NCBI GenBank assembly: GCA_028284955.1
Contig: JANQQS010000032.1
Location: 1 to 53,540, forward strand
Length of the DNA: 53,540 bases
Reading direction: 5' to 3'
From: Myxococcota bacterium
GTDB taxonomy: Bacteria > Myxococcota_A > Polyangia > Polyangiales > Houyiibacteriaceae
Shown here: in pieces, positions 7,559 through 16,176 of the stretch
Layout of the letters: each line of letters begins with the position of its first letter
Numbering within the stretch: position 1 is the stretch's first letter
Notes under the pieces: model-generated
Seen by the model: the letters and a program-made list of their open reading frames with translations, nothing else
What the model was told of the DNA's origin: nothing
Databases searched by the model: none
Program-made: the position numbers and the translations under genes

Positions 7559-10500
7559 TGCGGGAGTGGGACCGGTTTGCCGGCGGCGACTGCGGCGAGG
7601 GCTTCTTCGGCGGCTTGTTCGTAGTAGCGGTGACCGTATTCGGTGGCTAAGCGAAGCACTTCGCGCAGCAGGTCTTCGCCGCTATCAGTATTTCCCGTAC
7701 GATGGTCGGCGACCGCCAGCATGTATTTGCATTGGATAACGTCCCAAAGGTACCCGTGTTCGGTCGCGTATTCGAGCGCTTCGAGCATTCGATCGCGTCC
7801 TTCGGAGGAGCCAAACTTGATCGCGTCGATGAATCCAAGCACCCGCATGTTGGTATACTGAAGCCGGACCAGTCCTTGGTCGCGGGCGATCTCGTAGCTG
7901 TAGCGCGAAAGCGCAAACGCACGTTTGTAATCGCTCGACCGGAGATAACACTCGCCCATGTTGTGCGCGTTTACTGCTGCTTCGAACGGAAAACCGTATT
8001 CTTTGGCGAACTCCATGGCGCGGCCTGCCGTCTCAATCGCGCGCTGTTGGTCGCCAACATAGGCGTTGACCAAACTTTCTGCTTTTAGCAGCTCGCATTC
8101 GGTGTACCGATCATCGGTCGAGAGCTGGCGCGCGTCGGCGATGGCTTGAATGGCCCCTTCCCGATCCCCCGTCCCGGCGTAGGCAAGGGAGAGCGGAATC
8201 AGACAGCGGACTTGGGCCAATCGATCGGATGCTTCTTTCGCGATATTGAGCGCTTCCTGAAGCAGGCCGATGGCATGAGAATAGTGCCCATTCCGAGTGC
8301 TCGCGTCAGCCGTAGCAACGGTCACGTCAAGGAGCAGCTGCGGGTCGCCGAGCTTGCGCGCGATGTCTCGAGCCCGGTCAAACCATTGTCGTGCCTCTTC
8401 CGCAAAACGATTGGAATGGTAAAGCAGACGGCCGCGCAGCATTGAGAATCGCGAAACGCAGTCTTCTCGTCCCAAACTTTCGGCCAGCGCCAAACCCGCT
8501 TCCATGCGCTCGATTCCTTTTTTGGGCGCGCCGCTGCGAAAGCTCAGATCACCGAGCCGGCGATAGAGCGAGAGGATTCGGTCGTGGTCTGGGTTTGGGG
8601 TTTGGCCGAGCATGTCGATGGCCTCACCAAGGCTCGCCGCCGCGCTCGTCAACGCATACTCGCTCTCCAGCCGATCCGCAGAACGAATCAAATAGTCGAT
8701 TGCCTTTGACCGATTCCCCGCACGACGGTGATGGTCGACCAAGCGTTCCGCCATTTCGTGTACGTGCTCGGGGTAAAGCTGCTCCAAGGCGCCGGCGACC
8801 GCGCCATGAAGCTCTCGTTGCGCGTCGATGGTGAGGCCTTCTCGGAGCACGTCGCCAATCAGTTCGTGAGAAAAGGCGTATTCCTCGTGTCCGGCCCGTA
8901 CTACGATTCCTCGCTGCTCGAGCACGGTGAGCGATTGCTCGACCGTCTCGACTGGCTCCGCCGCCACCGCCGCAAGCAAGTTGGTGGGAAAGCGAGCGCT
9001 GGTGATGGCTGCGATCTGCAGAAGATGGCGCTCGGTGGGACCAATTCGTGCAAGGCGGGCGGCGACGATACCGCGGAGTGTCTTGGGCACTTCCACGGCG
9101 ACTTCGGGTTTGAATATCAACCGTCGGTCGGATTCGACAACAACGGCCTCAGCGTCGCGCAGAGCTTTGAGATACTCCTCCACATAGAGAGGATTGCCGC
9201 CGCTCTTCACCGACACCTCCCTCAAAAGGTCAGCCGGCACTTCGTTGGCTCTCAATCTCGCGGAGATCAAGAACGTGATTTCGTCTTCCGACAACGGCTG
9301 CAGACGGATCTCGTGGTAATCGGGAAGGTTGCTCCAAGCGTGGACCATCCCGGGACGAAAAGAGAGCATCAGCACAACGCGCGCGGACCGGTCGTCGCGA
9401 AGCAGGCTGTAAAGCAAGGCCAAACTCTCGTCGTCGATCGATTCCACGCCGTCTAGAGCGAATACCGTAAGGCGGTCTTCCGCCAGTTTACTCGCGATAC
9501 GCGCCAGCGCGGAAAGCAACGGTTGCGCGACCGTGGTTTCGGGCAACCGGTCCTGGGCGACGCCGAGAGTCACCCGAACGGCCTGTATCTCTACTCCGGG
9601 CAAACCAAGTTCTCGAAGGCGACCGATCTTTTCTCGAACGTCTGCTTCCGCTTCGAACTCATCAATGCCGAGCACCACCCGGAGCATCTCCTGACACGCC
9701 GCGAGCGGAACGTTACGGCTCCGCTTCGAGATGCGCGCGACGTACATGCCTACGTCGTGTCCCCCGAGCCGCAAGCGCCGCGTGGTTTCGAGAAGCAGTC
9801 GCGTTTTGCCTGCGCCAGCATCGCCGACGATCCCCACTATTCGGCGGTGCCCCTGGTTGGCCTGCGCCAGCGATTCACCGATGCGACGAAGTTCGTCTCG
9901 CCGGCCGATAAACTTCCCCTGATGCTCGGTTAGATTGCGTTCGGCGACGATGCGAAACCGTCCCGCGGTCACCTGGTGTTCTTCGCCTTCAGGGGCCAGT
10001 TCGAATATTGAGCGCACCGTCGCTTCCACGACTGGCGTGGCGAGCGGTTTTCCGTACGGCGCGGTCGTCGCTACGGCATGTGTATCCTGAGTAAGCTGAC
10101 GATAGCGATCATCGCGCAGGAGCTCCCCCGAAATATCGACCAGTAGCCGTCCCGAATGCACAGCGATTTGTAAGGTGTTGAAACCGCTTTGCTCTGCACG
10201 CAGCCGCGACGCCCGCGCGAGGGCAAGCGCGCATCGGACGGCAGACTCCGTCTCCCGTCCATCCGGGTCGAGCACGCCAAACACGGCCGTCCAGTGACGC
10301 CCTTCGGGCTCGGACGAGTACTCGGTGATCAATGCGCCGGCGCGCTGCAAATGAGCCTCAAGTTTGGTCTGCGGAAATGGGCTTCTCGCATCGAGGTGGA
10401 TGGCAAGCGTGGCCACATCTCGTTGCTCAGCCTGAGGTCGCGCCACGTTGGTGACGACGCGCTCGCGCTGGCTCCGAGGCGTTGCGTCGTCCGGCGAGAC

Positions 10501-11616
10501 CACCGCGGTGCGCTCCCGGCGAATCCGCGCCACTGGTGTCGGCGCCGGCGAGTCGTAGGAGCGAGGGTCCAAATCGAACGCGGCGCGCAAGTCGGTTGCA
10601 TCATCCGCCGGTGGCTGGCTCTCGATCGACTCCTTGAGCCCTTCGAGGTAGTCCGCAAGATCGCGCGCGCCCACGCGCCGACCGCTCGAGTAGAGAAACT
10701 GAATCAATGCCTCGTACAAGCGCCCTGCGTCTGGATGACGCTCGCCGGGGTCGCGACTCATCGCTGTGGTGACGATGTTGCAGAGCTCTTCCGGAACGTG
10801 CGACGCGAGCTCGCGAAGCGGAACGATATCGACCTCGCGAACTCGCGACAACGTGTCGTACACGGACCGCTCGAGAAAAGGATTGCGACCGGAGAGCGCT
10901 TCGTAGAGCACGGTGCCGAGAGAAAAGAGGTCGGTTCGGGCATCGACCTCATCTCCGTTGGCTTGCTCGGGAGCCATGTACGCGTGTTTGCCCTTGAGAA
11001 TGCCGGCCTCGGTCCGTTCGTCGACAGTGGTTCGCGCCTTTGCGATTCCAAAGTCGGTGAGCTTGACCTCCCCTTCGAAGCTCAAGAGCACGTTCTGGGG
11101 TGAGACGTCGCGGTGCACAATGTGCAACGGTTTGGATGAAGCATCGCGGCGCCGATGGGCATAATCAAGCCCTTTGGCGACTTCACTCACGATGAACACG
11201 GCGAGCTCCGGAGGGAGCGTCGCGTCGGTGTCGCGAACCGTTTTGAGAATCGTGGCGAGATCGAAACCGGCCACGTATTCCATTGCAATGAAGAAGCTAC
11301 CGTTCGCCCGGCCTAAATCGAATACTTGAACAATGTTTGCGTGCGACAGAGTGACGGCGATTTTCGCTTCGTTGATAAACATGTCAACGAATCGCGGGTT
11401 TTCTCCAAGCTCATCGAGGATTCGCTTGATCACGAGAATTTTTTCGAAACCCTCGACTCCGTGCGACTTGGCTTTGAAGACTTCCGCCATGCCGCCACGA
11501 GCGAGCCGTTCGAGAAGCTGATACTTGCCATAGACGCGGGGACGATGGGTTCCCACATTCACACTCGCACTCGCGCGTGGGCTGCGAACGCCCGGAATTG
11601 TTGTCGTTTTCGCCAC
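7555..11616 (-). CDS. Ser/Thr protein kinase with cyclase-like, AAA ATPase and TPR regions
   Basis: A 1353-residue cytoplasmic signalling protein. The kinase domain spans about 29-300: glycine loop LARGGMAEVF, Lys64, catalytic HRDVSPQN at 168-175, DFG at 188-190 and an APEQ motif. About 397-560 resembles a degenerate adenylate/guanylate cyclase-type domain without an obvious metal site. About 567-900 is an AAA_16-like ATPase with Walker A GDAGAGKT at 598-605 and a Walker B-like FALDG. The remaining about 450 residues are helical repeats, TPR-like. Such PknK-like fusions are common in Myxococcota; input signal and target are unknown. GTG 11616 has a GAGGG ribosome site about 10 bases upstream. 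The TAG stop lies in the edge of repeat copy A. Confidence 0.9.
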   Translation of the reverse strand: MAKTTTIPGVRSPRASASVNVGTHRPRVYGKYQLLERLARGGMAEVFKAKSHGVEGFEKILVIKRILDELGENPRFVDMFINEAKIAVTLSHANIVQVFDLGRANGSFFIAMEYVAGFDLATILKTVRDTDATLPPELAVFIVSEVAKGLDYAHRRRDASSKPLHIVHRDVSPQNVLLSFEGEVKLTDFGIAKARTTVDERTEAGILKGKHAYMAPEQANGDEVDARTDLFSLGTVLYEALSGRNPFLERSVYDTLSRVREVDIVPLRELASHVPEELCNIVTTAMSRDPGERHPDAGRLYEALIQFLYSSGRRVGARDLADYLEGLKESIESQPPADDATDLRAAFDLDPRSYDSPAPTPVARIRRERTAVVSPDDATPRSQRERVVTNVARPQAEQRDVATLAIHLDARSPFPQTKLEAHLQRAGALITEYSSEPEGRHWTAVFGVLDPDGRETESAVRCALALARASRLRAEQSGFNTLQIAVHSGRLLVDISGELLRDDRYRQLTQDTHAVATTAPYGKPLATPVVEATVRSIFELAPEGEEHQVTAGRFRIVAERNLTEHQGKFIGRRDELRRIGESLAQANQGHRRIVGIVGDAGAGKTRLLLETTRRLRLGGHDVGMYVARISKRSRNVPLAACQEMLRVVLGIDEFEAEADVREKIGRLRELGLPGVEIQAVRVTLGVAQDRLPETTVAQPLLSALARIASKLAEDRLTVFALDGVESIDDESLALLYSLLRDDRSARVVLMLSFRPGMVHAWSNLPDYHEIRLQPLSEDEITFLISARLRANEVPADLLREVSVKSGGNPLYVEEYLKALRDAEAVVVESDRRLIFKPEVAVEVPKTLRGIVAARLARIGPTERHLLQIAAITSARFPTNLLAAVAAEPVETVEQSLTVLEQRGIVVRAGHEEYAFSHELIGDVLREGLTIDAQRELHGAVAGALEQLYPEHVHEMAERLVDHHRRAGNRSKAIDYLIRSADRLESEYALTSAAASLGEAIDMLGQTPNPDHDRILSLYRRLGDLSFRSGAPKKGIERMEAGLALAESLGREDCVSRFSMLRGRLLYHSNRFAEEARQWFDRARDIARKLGDPQLLLDVTVATADASTRNGHYSHAIGLLQEALNIAKEASDRLAQVRCLIPLSLAYAGTGDREGAIQAIADARQLSTDDRYTECELLKAESLVNAYVGDQQRAIETAGRAMEFAKEYGFPFEAAVNAHNMGECYLRSSDYKRAFALSRYSYEIARDQGLVRLQYTNMRVLGFIDAIKFGSSEGRDRMLEALEYATEHGYLWDVIQCKYMLAVADHRTGNTDSGEDLLREVLRLATEYGHRYYEQAAEEALAAVAAGKPVPLPH

Positions 11617-11774
11617 GTCGGGTTCGCCCTCGGCACGGATCTCCGGCGAGTTTGGACTACCACTTCACGTGCTTTGGCGCCAGTGCCCGCGGGAACACCG
11701 ATGCTTGTATAAGTCTTTTTGTCTAAATTCTAGAAAAAATCATGAAATATTTGAAAAAATCGCGCTCACCGTCA
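11617..11774 (-). promoter_or_regulatory. AT-rich intergenic segment upstream of the multidomain kinase
   Basis: Between the exporter operon end and the kinase start. Positions about 11707-11761 are strikingly A/T-rich compared with everything around them, and on the minus strand contain two GATTTTTTC direct repeats. A TTTCAA / 18 bases / TAGAAT pair on the minus strand could be a weak promoter for the kinase. No ORF or RNA gene is seen. Confidence 0.3.
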
Positions 11775-13601
11775 TCACTCGTGCGCGTGTGCATTCTGAA
11801 GCTTCGCGTACACGCCGTCTTGAGCGAGCAACTCATGGTGCGTCCCCTGCTCGACGATTTGCCCATGATGAAACACCAGGATCCGGTCGGCGCGTTCGAT
11901 CGTCGCGAGACGATGGGCGATAACGAGCGATGTCTTGCCATGCAGGAGCGTTTCCACCGCCGCCTGAAGCTTGGATTCCGTTTCGCTGTCCACGTTCGCC
12001 GTGGCTTCGTCGAGAATCACAACCTCCGCTTTGCGGTATAGCGCGCGGGCAAACGCGAATAGTTGGCGCTCCCCCGCGCTGAAGTTCTGACCGCGCTCAG
12101 CGACTTCGGCGCGCAGCCCTCCGCGAGGTTCGATCGCCGGCCAGATGCCCACCTGCTCGAGCGCCTGGCGAACACGCGGCCGATCGATCTCATCGTCGCC
12201 GAGCGCAATGTTGCTTTCGATCGTCCCCGAAAAAAGAAAGACGTCTTGTGGAACGACGGCAAATCGACGCCTCAGCGATGTTCGATCGAGCGTTCGAATA
12301 TCGTCGCCGTTGACCAGTACGTGGCCCTCATCGAATTCGTACAAACGAAGAAGCAACGATGTGATCGTCGTCTTTCCCGATCCCGTCGCCCCGACAATCG
12401 CGACTCGCTCGCCCCGACGAAGGTCGAACGTCACATCGCGGATCACGGGGTGACCCGGTCGATACGCAAACGTGACGTCGCGAAACGCAACCGCAGCTTC
12501 GTGTGGCACCTGGGGAGCAGCCGAAACCGACCTCGCCGGAGCGTCCGTCTCGTCGATGTCGAGTAGATCGAAGATACGCTCAGCAGCCGCCAGCGACGAC
12601 TGCACGATGGTGTATTTGGTCGCTAGGTCTCGAACCGGGGCGAAGAACCGTTCGATATAGTCGTAGAACGCGACCACCGTACCGACGTAGGCAGCCGATG
12701 ATTGGTCACCCGAAACGACCCCTGCATGCACCCCCGCGTACCACAGCACCAGCGCGACCGATGCCACGGAAATCGATTGGACGACAGAATACAGGAGCGC
12801 GTCGTAACGGATCGCGCGATGGTTGGCGTCGCGATAGGCAGCGTTGATGCCGGAGTACTCTCGCGCACATTCGGGTTCTCTTCCAAACGCTTGGACGACC
12901 GCGATGCCGGAAACCTGTTCTGCCAGGTACGTATTGAGCTGGGAGACCCGAAAGCGAATCGCCCGGAACGCTTCGCGAGCTCGTCGCCGCAGCACGTTCA
13001 CCACCAGCGCGAGGAATGGTAAGGCAACAAACGTAACCAAACTCAATTCAACGTCCAGGTAGAGCATGAAGCCCACGATGCCGACGAGGGTAATCAGGTC
13101 GGCAATCGCAGTGACCGCACCCGAGGAGAAGAGCTCAGTCAGCGCATCAATGTCATTGGTGACGCGGGTGACTACGCGGCCGACCGGTGTTCGGTCAAAA
13201 TAGCGAACCGGCAGCGTCTGGGTGTGCGCAAAGACGTCTCGTCTCAAATCGGCGGTGACTCGCTGGCCTGCGAGCTGCATCAGGTATGTTTGCAAGAATC
13301 GAGCGACAAACTCGGCTGCGATCGCGGCGACGAAGAGCCAGACGACGGTCATCAAGGCGGATGCGCTCTTCGCAATCAAGACCGAGTCGATGGCTTTCTT
13401 GATGAGCAATGGCTGAAATAGCGCGGCCCCGGACGCGGCGGGCATCAAGAGCAATGCGCCTCCTAAAGGTATCAAGTGCGGCTTCAGATACGGCGCCAGA
13501 CGACGAAGCAGCGCGGTGTCGTACCGAATCACGCGAGCCTCGTCCTGGTCGGAGCTCAGCAGAAACTCGGTGTTCGAAGACGATGATGTGCTTGCACTCA
13601 T
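11775..13601 (-). CDS. Heterodimeric ABC exporter, catalytic-Walker-B subunit
   Basis: A 608-residue half-transporter: six-helix type I ABC exporter membrane domain (about 25-330) followed by an ATPase domain. Walker A is GATGSGKTT, and Walker B is VVILDEATANVD with the catalytic glutamate present. The signature is FSAGERQ rather than LSGGQ. The H-loop is IAHRLAT. With its partner at 13598-15376 this is the arrangement known for asymmetric heterodimers (BmrCD, TM287/288): this subunit would bring Walker A/B to the active site and a poor signature to the inactive one. Last gene of a four-gene coupled operon, starting inside the partner's stop (ATGA). The substrate cannot be told; multidrug or lipid export is a guess from the family. 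Confidence 0.92.
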   Translation of the reverse strand: MSASTSSSSNTEFLLSSDQDEARVIRYDTALLRRLAPYLKPHLIPLGGALLLMPAASGAALFQPLLIKKAIDSVLIAKSASALMTVVWLFVAAIAAEFVARFLQTYLMQLAGQRVTADLRRDVFAHTQTLPVRYFDRTPVGRVVTRVTNDIDALTELFSSGAVTAIADLITLVGIVGFMLYLDVELSLVTFVALPFLALVVNVLRRRAREAFRAIRFRVSQLNTYLAEQVSGIAVVQAFGREPECAREYSGINAAYRDANHRAIRYDALLYSVVQSISVASVALVLWYAGVHAGVVSGDQSSAAYVGTVVAFYDYIERFFAPVRDLATKYTIVQSSLAAAERIFDLLDIDETDAPARSVSAAPQVPHEAAVAFRDVTFAYRPGHPVIRDVTFDLRRGERVAIVGATGSGKTTITSLLLRLYEFDEGHVLVNGDDIRTLDRTSLRRRFAVVPQDVFLFSGTIESNIALGDDEIDRPRVRQALEQVGIWPAIEPRGGLRAEVAERGQNFSAGERQLFAFARALYRKAEVVILDEATANVDSETESKLQAAVETLLHGKTSLVIAHRLATIERADRILVFHHGQIVEQGTHHELLAQDGVYAKLQNAHAHE

Positions 13602-15376
13602 GACGCCTTGAGCTCCGCTTCGATGCTCTGTTGCGCGGCAAGTCGAGCGTAGAGCCCATCTTGCGTGATCAGCTCCCCGTGCGTGCCCTCTGCCGTCACT
13701 CGACCGTGTTCCACCACCACGATTCGATCCGCGCGCGAAGCCGCGGCAATCCGGTGGGTGATGAGGATGAGCGTACGCCCTTGGCTCACGCGATCGAGCG
13801 CGTCCAGAATGAGTCGTTCCGTTTCGACGTCCACCGCGCTGAGAGGATCGTCAAGCACCAGCACTTGAGGGTTTCGAAGAAGCGCGCGGGCAAGCGCAAT
13901 GCGTTGCTTCTGCCCCCCAGAAAGCTGAACTCCGCGCTCTCCGACGAGCGTATTGAATCCATCGGGAAGCTGCTCGATTTCCGACAAGACGCTCGCTTGT
14001 TCACACACGCGCCGAATCGAAGGCCCCGCGTCTTCATTCAGACCGGCCCCAAGCGCTCCGCGCAGGCCGAACGCTATGTTCCGTTCAATGGTGGTCGAAA
14101 AGAGAAAAGGTTCTTGAGGCGCCAAACCCACGGCATTGCGAAGTTCCGCCAAATCGATTCGAGTGATGTCCACGTTGTCCAAAAATACGCGACCATCCTC
14201 GGTCGGCAGAAGACGGGGAAGGAGCGCCGCGAGCGTGCTCTTTCCCGAACCGATAGGCCCCACCACCGCCAAAAACTGTCCCGCCGCGGCATCGAACGAA
14301 ACATCGCGCAGAACAGGACGGGTTCCGTAATCGAAGCATAAATGCTCGACCCGAACCTCGCCTGGTCCCTGCGGCACGACGGGATGTTCGGGTGGCTTGA
14401 CGTCGGGCTCTGCATCCAAGATCTCAGCCACCCGCTCAAACGAAGCGCGACCGCGTTGAACGACGGTCAATAAGTAGCCAAGCGCGAGGGTTGGCCACAC
14501 GAGTTGTGCGAGGTAGGCGTGGAACGCAGCGAACTGGCCGACCGAAAGCTCTCCCGCAAGCACCATCTGTCCGCCCTGCCAGACAACAATCAGCGTTCCG
14601 ACGGAACCCAAGAACATGAGCACGGGCCACATGAGACCTCTCAGCACGACGAGCCGCATATTGCTCCGTATCGCGTTCTGGTTGGCGGCTTCGAATCGTT
14701 CTTTTTGCGATTGCTCTACCGCAAAACTCCTCACAACACGGACGCCCACGAGGCTTTCTTGGCTTCGCTCTGCGAGCAATGAAAGCGCCGCTTGCGCATC
14801 CCGGCTACGTCGGTAGAGGGATTTCCCGAACGCCTGCGCGATCAAAATCAACGCCGGATAGGGCGTCAGGGCGATCAGCGTAAGCTTCCACGAAATCAGG
14901 CTCATCAGCGAAATCGCGCCCACGTAGGCGAAGGCGGAATTGACGACATTGAGCGCGCCGAACCCGACAAGGAGACGAACTTGGCCGAGGTCGTTGGTTG
15001 CCCGGCTCATAATCTCTCCCGTGGCCATGTGCTGAAAAAATGCCGACCCGAGTCTATGAATTCGTTTGAGCAGCTCGTTGCGGAGATCAAACTCGATATC
15101 GCGGCCCACGTTGAATACCTGAATACGAGACCACGTGCGCACGCCCCACATCATCGCCGCAATCACCATCACCGCGATCGCATAGGTGCGCACTTCGTGA
15201 AATCGCGAGGTCCGTAGCGAATCGACGGCGTGCAAGAGCAACCACGGAATCGATTTGTCGAGCGCGTTTGTCGCGAGCAGGAGAACGACGCCAAACGCAA
15301 GCCGCCCGCGGTATGGTCGCACAAAGCTGCCCAGTCGCGACCGGGGAGATGATGAGGTTTGGTCCAAGCCCTTCAC
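13598..15376 (-). CDS. Heterodimeric ABC exporter, degenerate-Walker-B subunit
   Basis: A 592-residue half-transporter with an N-terminal six-helix export domain and a C-terminal ATPase. Walker A is GPIGSGKSTL, the signature is a perfect LSGGQ, but Walker B reads VLVLDDPLSAVD: an aspartate stands where the catalytic glutamate should be. This is the hallmark of the degenerate-site partner in heterodimeric exporters. The frame is open upstream to 15640, but that part overlaps the transporter gene and reads as non-membrane filler. GTG 15376 overlaps the upstream stop as GTGA and gives a normal exporter N-terminus. It overlaps the second subunit by 4 bases. Confidence 0.9.
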   Translation of the reverse strand: MKGLDQTSSSPRSRLGSFVRPYRGRLAFGVVLLLATNALDKSIPWLLLHAVDSLRTSRFHEVRTYAIAVMVIAAMMWGVRTWSRIQVFNVGRDIEFDLRNELLKRIHRLGSAFFQHMATGEIMSRATNDLGQVRLLVGFGALNVVNSAFAYVGAISLMSLISWKLTLIALTPYPALILIAQAFGKSLYRRSRDAQAALSLLAERSQESLVGVRVVRSFAVEQSQKERFEAANQNAIRSNMRLVVLRGLMWPVLMFLGSVGTLIVVWQGGQMVLAGELSVGQFAAFHAYLAQLVWPTLALGYLLTVVQRGRASFERVAEILDAEPDVKPPEHPVVPQGPGEVRVEHLCFDYGTRPVLRDVSFDAAAGQFLAVVGPIGSGKSTLAALLPRLLPTEDGRVFLDNVDITRIDLAELRNAVGLAPQEPFLFSTTIERNIAFGLRGALGAGLNEDAGPSIRRVCEQASVLSEIEQLPDGFNTLVGERGVQLSGGQKQRIALARALLRNPQVLVLDDPLSAVDVETERLILDALDRVSQGRTLILITHRIAAASRADRIVVVEHGRVTAEGTHGELITQDGLYARLAAQQSIEAELKAS

Positions 15377-16176
15377 GCAACCCGCAGGTATCGACGGAGG
15401 TGCTTGACGCCGTAGTAGAACGGCACGGTATCGACCAACGCGGCAGTCAACTTGAATACGTATCCGGAGCCGATGAATGTCATCAACTGAGGCCACAGCG
15501 GCTCGGTTTCGACAATGGGCAGGCCATGGGCGTAGAAATGGGTGATCAAAATTACCGCGACCATATCGATGAATTGGCTTACGAGGGTCGACCCGTTGTT
15601 GCGCAACCAGAGATGGCGCCCGTTCGTCATTTTTTTCCACCAGTGAAAAAGGTGTACGTCGACAAACTGAGCCAGTAGGTACGCGACCATCGATGCTGAA
15701 ACTGCCCCGAACGCAAGTCGGCGAATTTCAAAGAATGCTCCCGTACCATCGTCTCCGTACCCCGGGAGACTGCCTCCCAGCCATAGAATCAGCACCACCC
15801 AGAGATTGATGGTGAGCCCCATCCATACCACCCGGTTCGCTCGTTCTTTGCCGTAGAGCTCGGAAATGAAGTCCGTGCACAAGAACGTCACGGGATACGG
15901 CAAGACACCTACTGCAAGCGGCATCGGAATGGTCAGACCGCCTACCGAAAAGCTCAGATCAAGGAATCGGCTCACCCCCAAAATATTGAGCATTGCAAGC
16001 GAACCGAGAAACAATCCGGACAGTGCCAAAAACACACTCTCGCGTCGCTGGTGAAGCGTGTGCGCATCCAGCGGGGCGTACCCGTCGTACGCGTGTTGTT
16101 CGCTGGGCAGAACGTTGTCCGACCGGGCTACGGACAACTCGGTCGTAGTGGATTGAGTCATGGAAGGTGGACTCAT
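15373..16176 (-). CDS. YhhQ/VUT-family transporter, probable queuosine precursor transporter
   Basis: A 267-residue inner-membrane protein. After a variable hydrophilic N-terminus of about 40 residues there are about six hydrophobic segments. The family-typical stretch with PYPVTFLCTDFISELYGK, the QFVDVHLFHWWKK segment and the later NNGSTLVSQFIDM segment are clear. Members of this family (PF02592, YhhQ/QPTR) import 7-deazaguanine precursors for queuosine tRNA modification. ATG 16176 is chosen because it forms an ATGA overlap with the preceding gene; an ATG at 16161 is also possible. Its place ahead of an ABC exporter pair is unexplained, as no queuosine synthesis gene is nearby. Confidence 0.85.
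   Translation of the reverse strand: MSPPSMTQSTTTELSVARSDNVLPSEQHAYDGYAPLDAHTLHQRRESVFLALSGLFLGSLAMLNILGVSRFLDLSFSVGGLTIPMPLAVGVLPYPVTFLCTDFISELYGKERANRVVWMGLTINLWVVLILWLGGSLPGYGDDGTGAFFEIRRLAFGAVSASMVAYLLAQFVDVHLFHWWKKMTNGRHLWLRNNGSTLVSQFIDMVAVILITHFYAHGLPIVETEPLWPQLMTFIGSGYVFKLTAALVDTVPFYYGVKHLRRYLRVA

Noticed and set aside
8728-11103. Long plus-strand frames (242 and 304 residues) opposite the kinase
   Set aside because: Antisense to a gene with clear kinase and ATPase motifs; composition is arginine/histidine-rich filler.
15377-15640. N-terminal extension of the first ABC exporter gene
   Set aside because: It overlaps the transporter gene in another frame and is not membrane-like; GTG 15376 with a GTGA overlap fits better.
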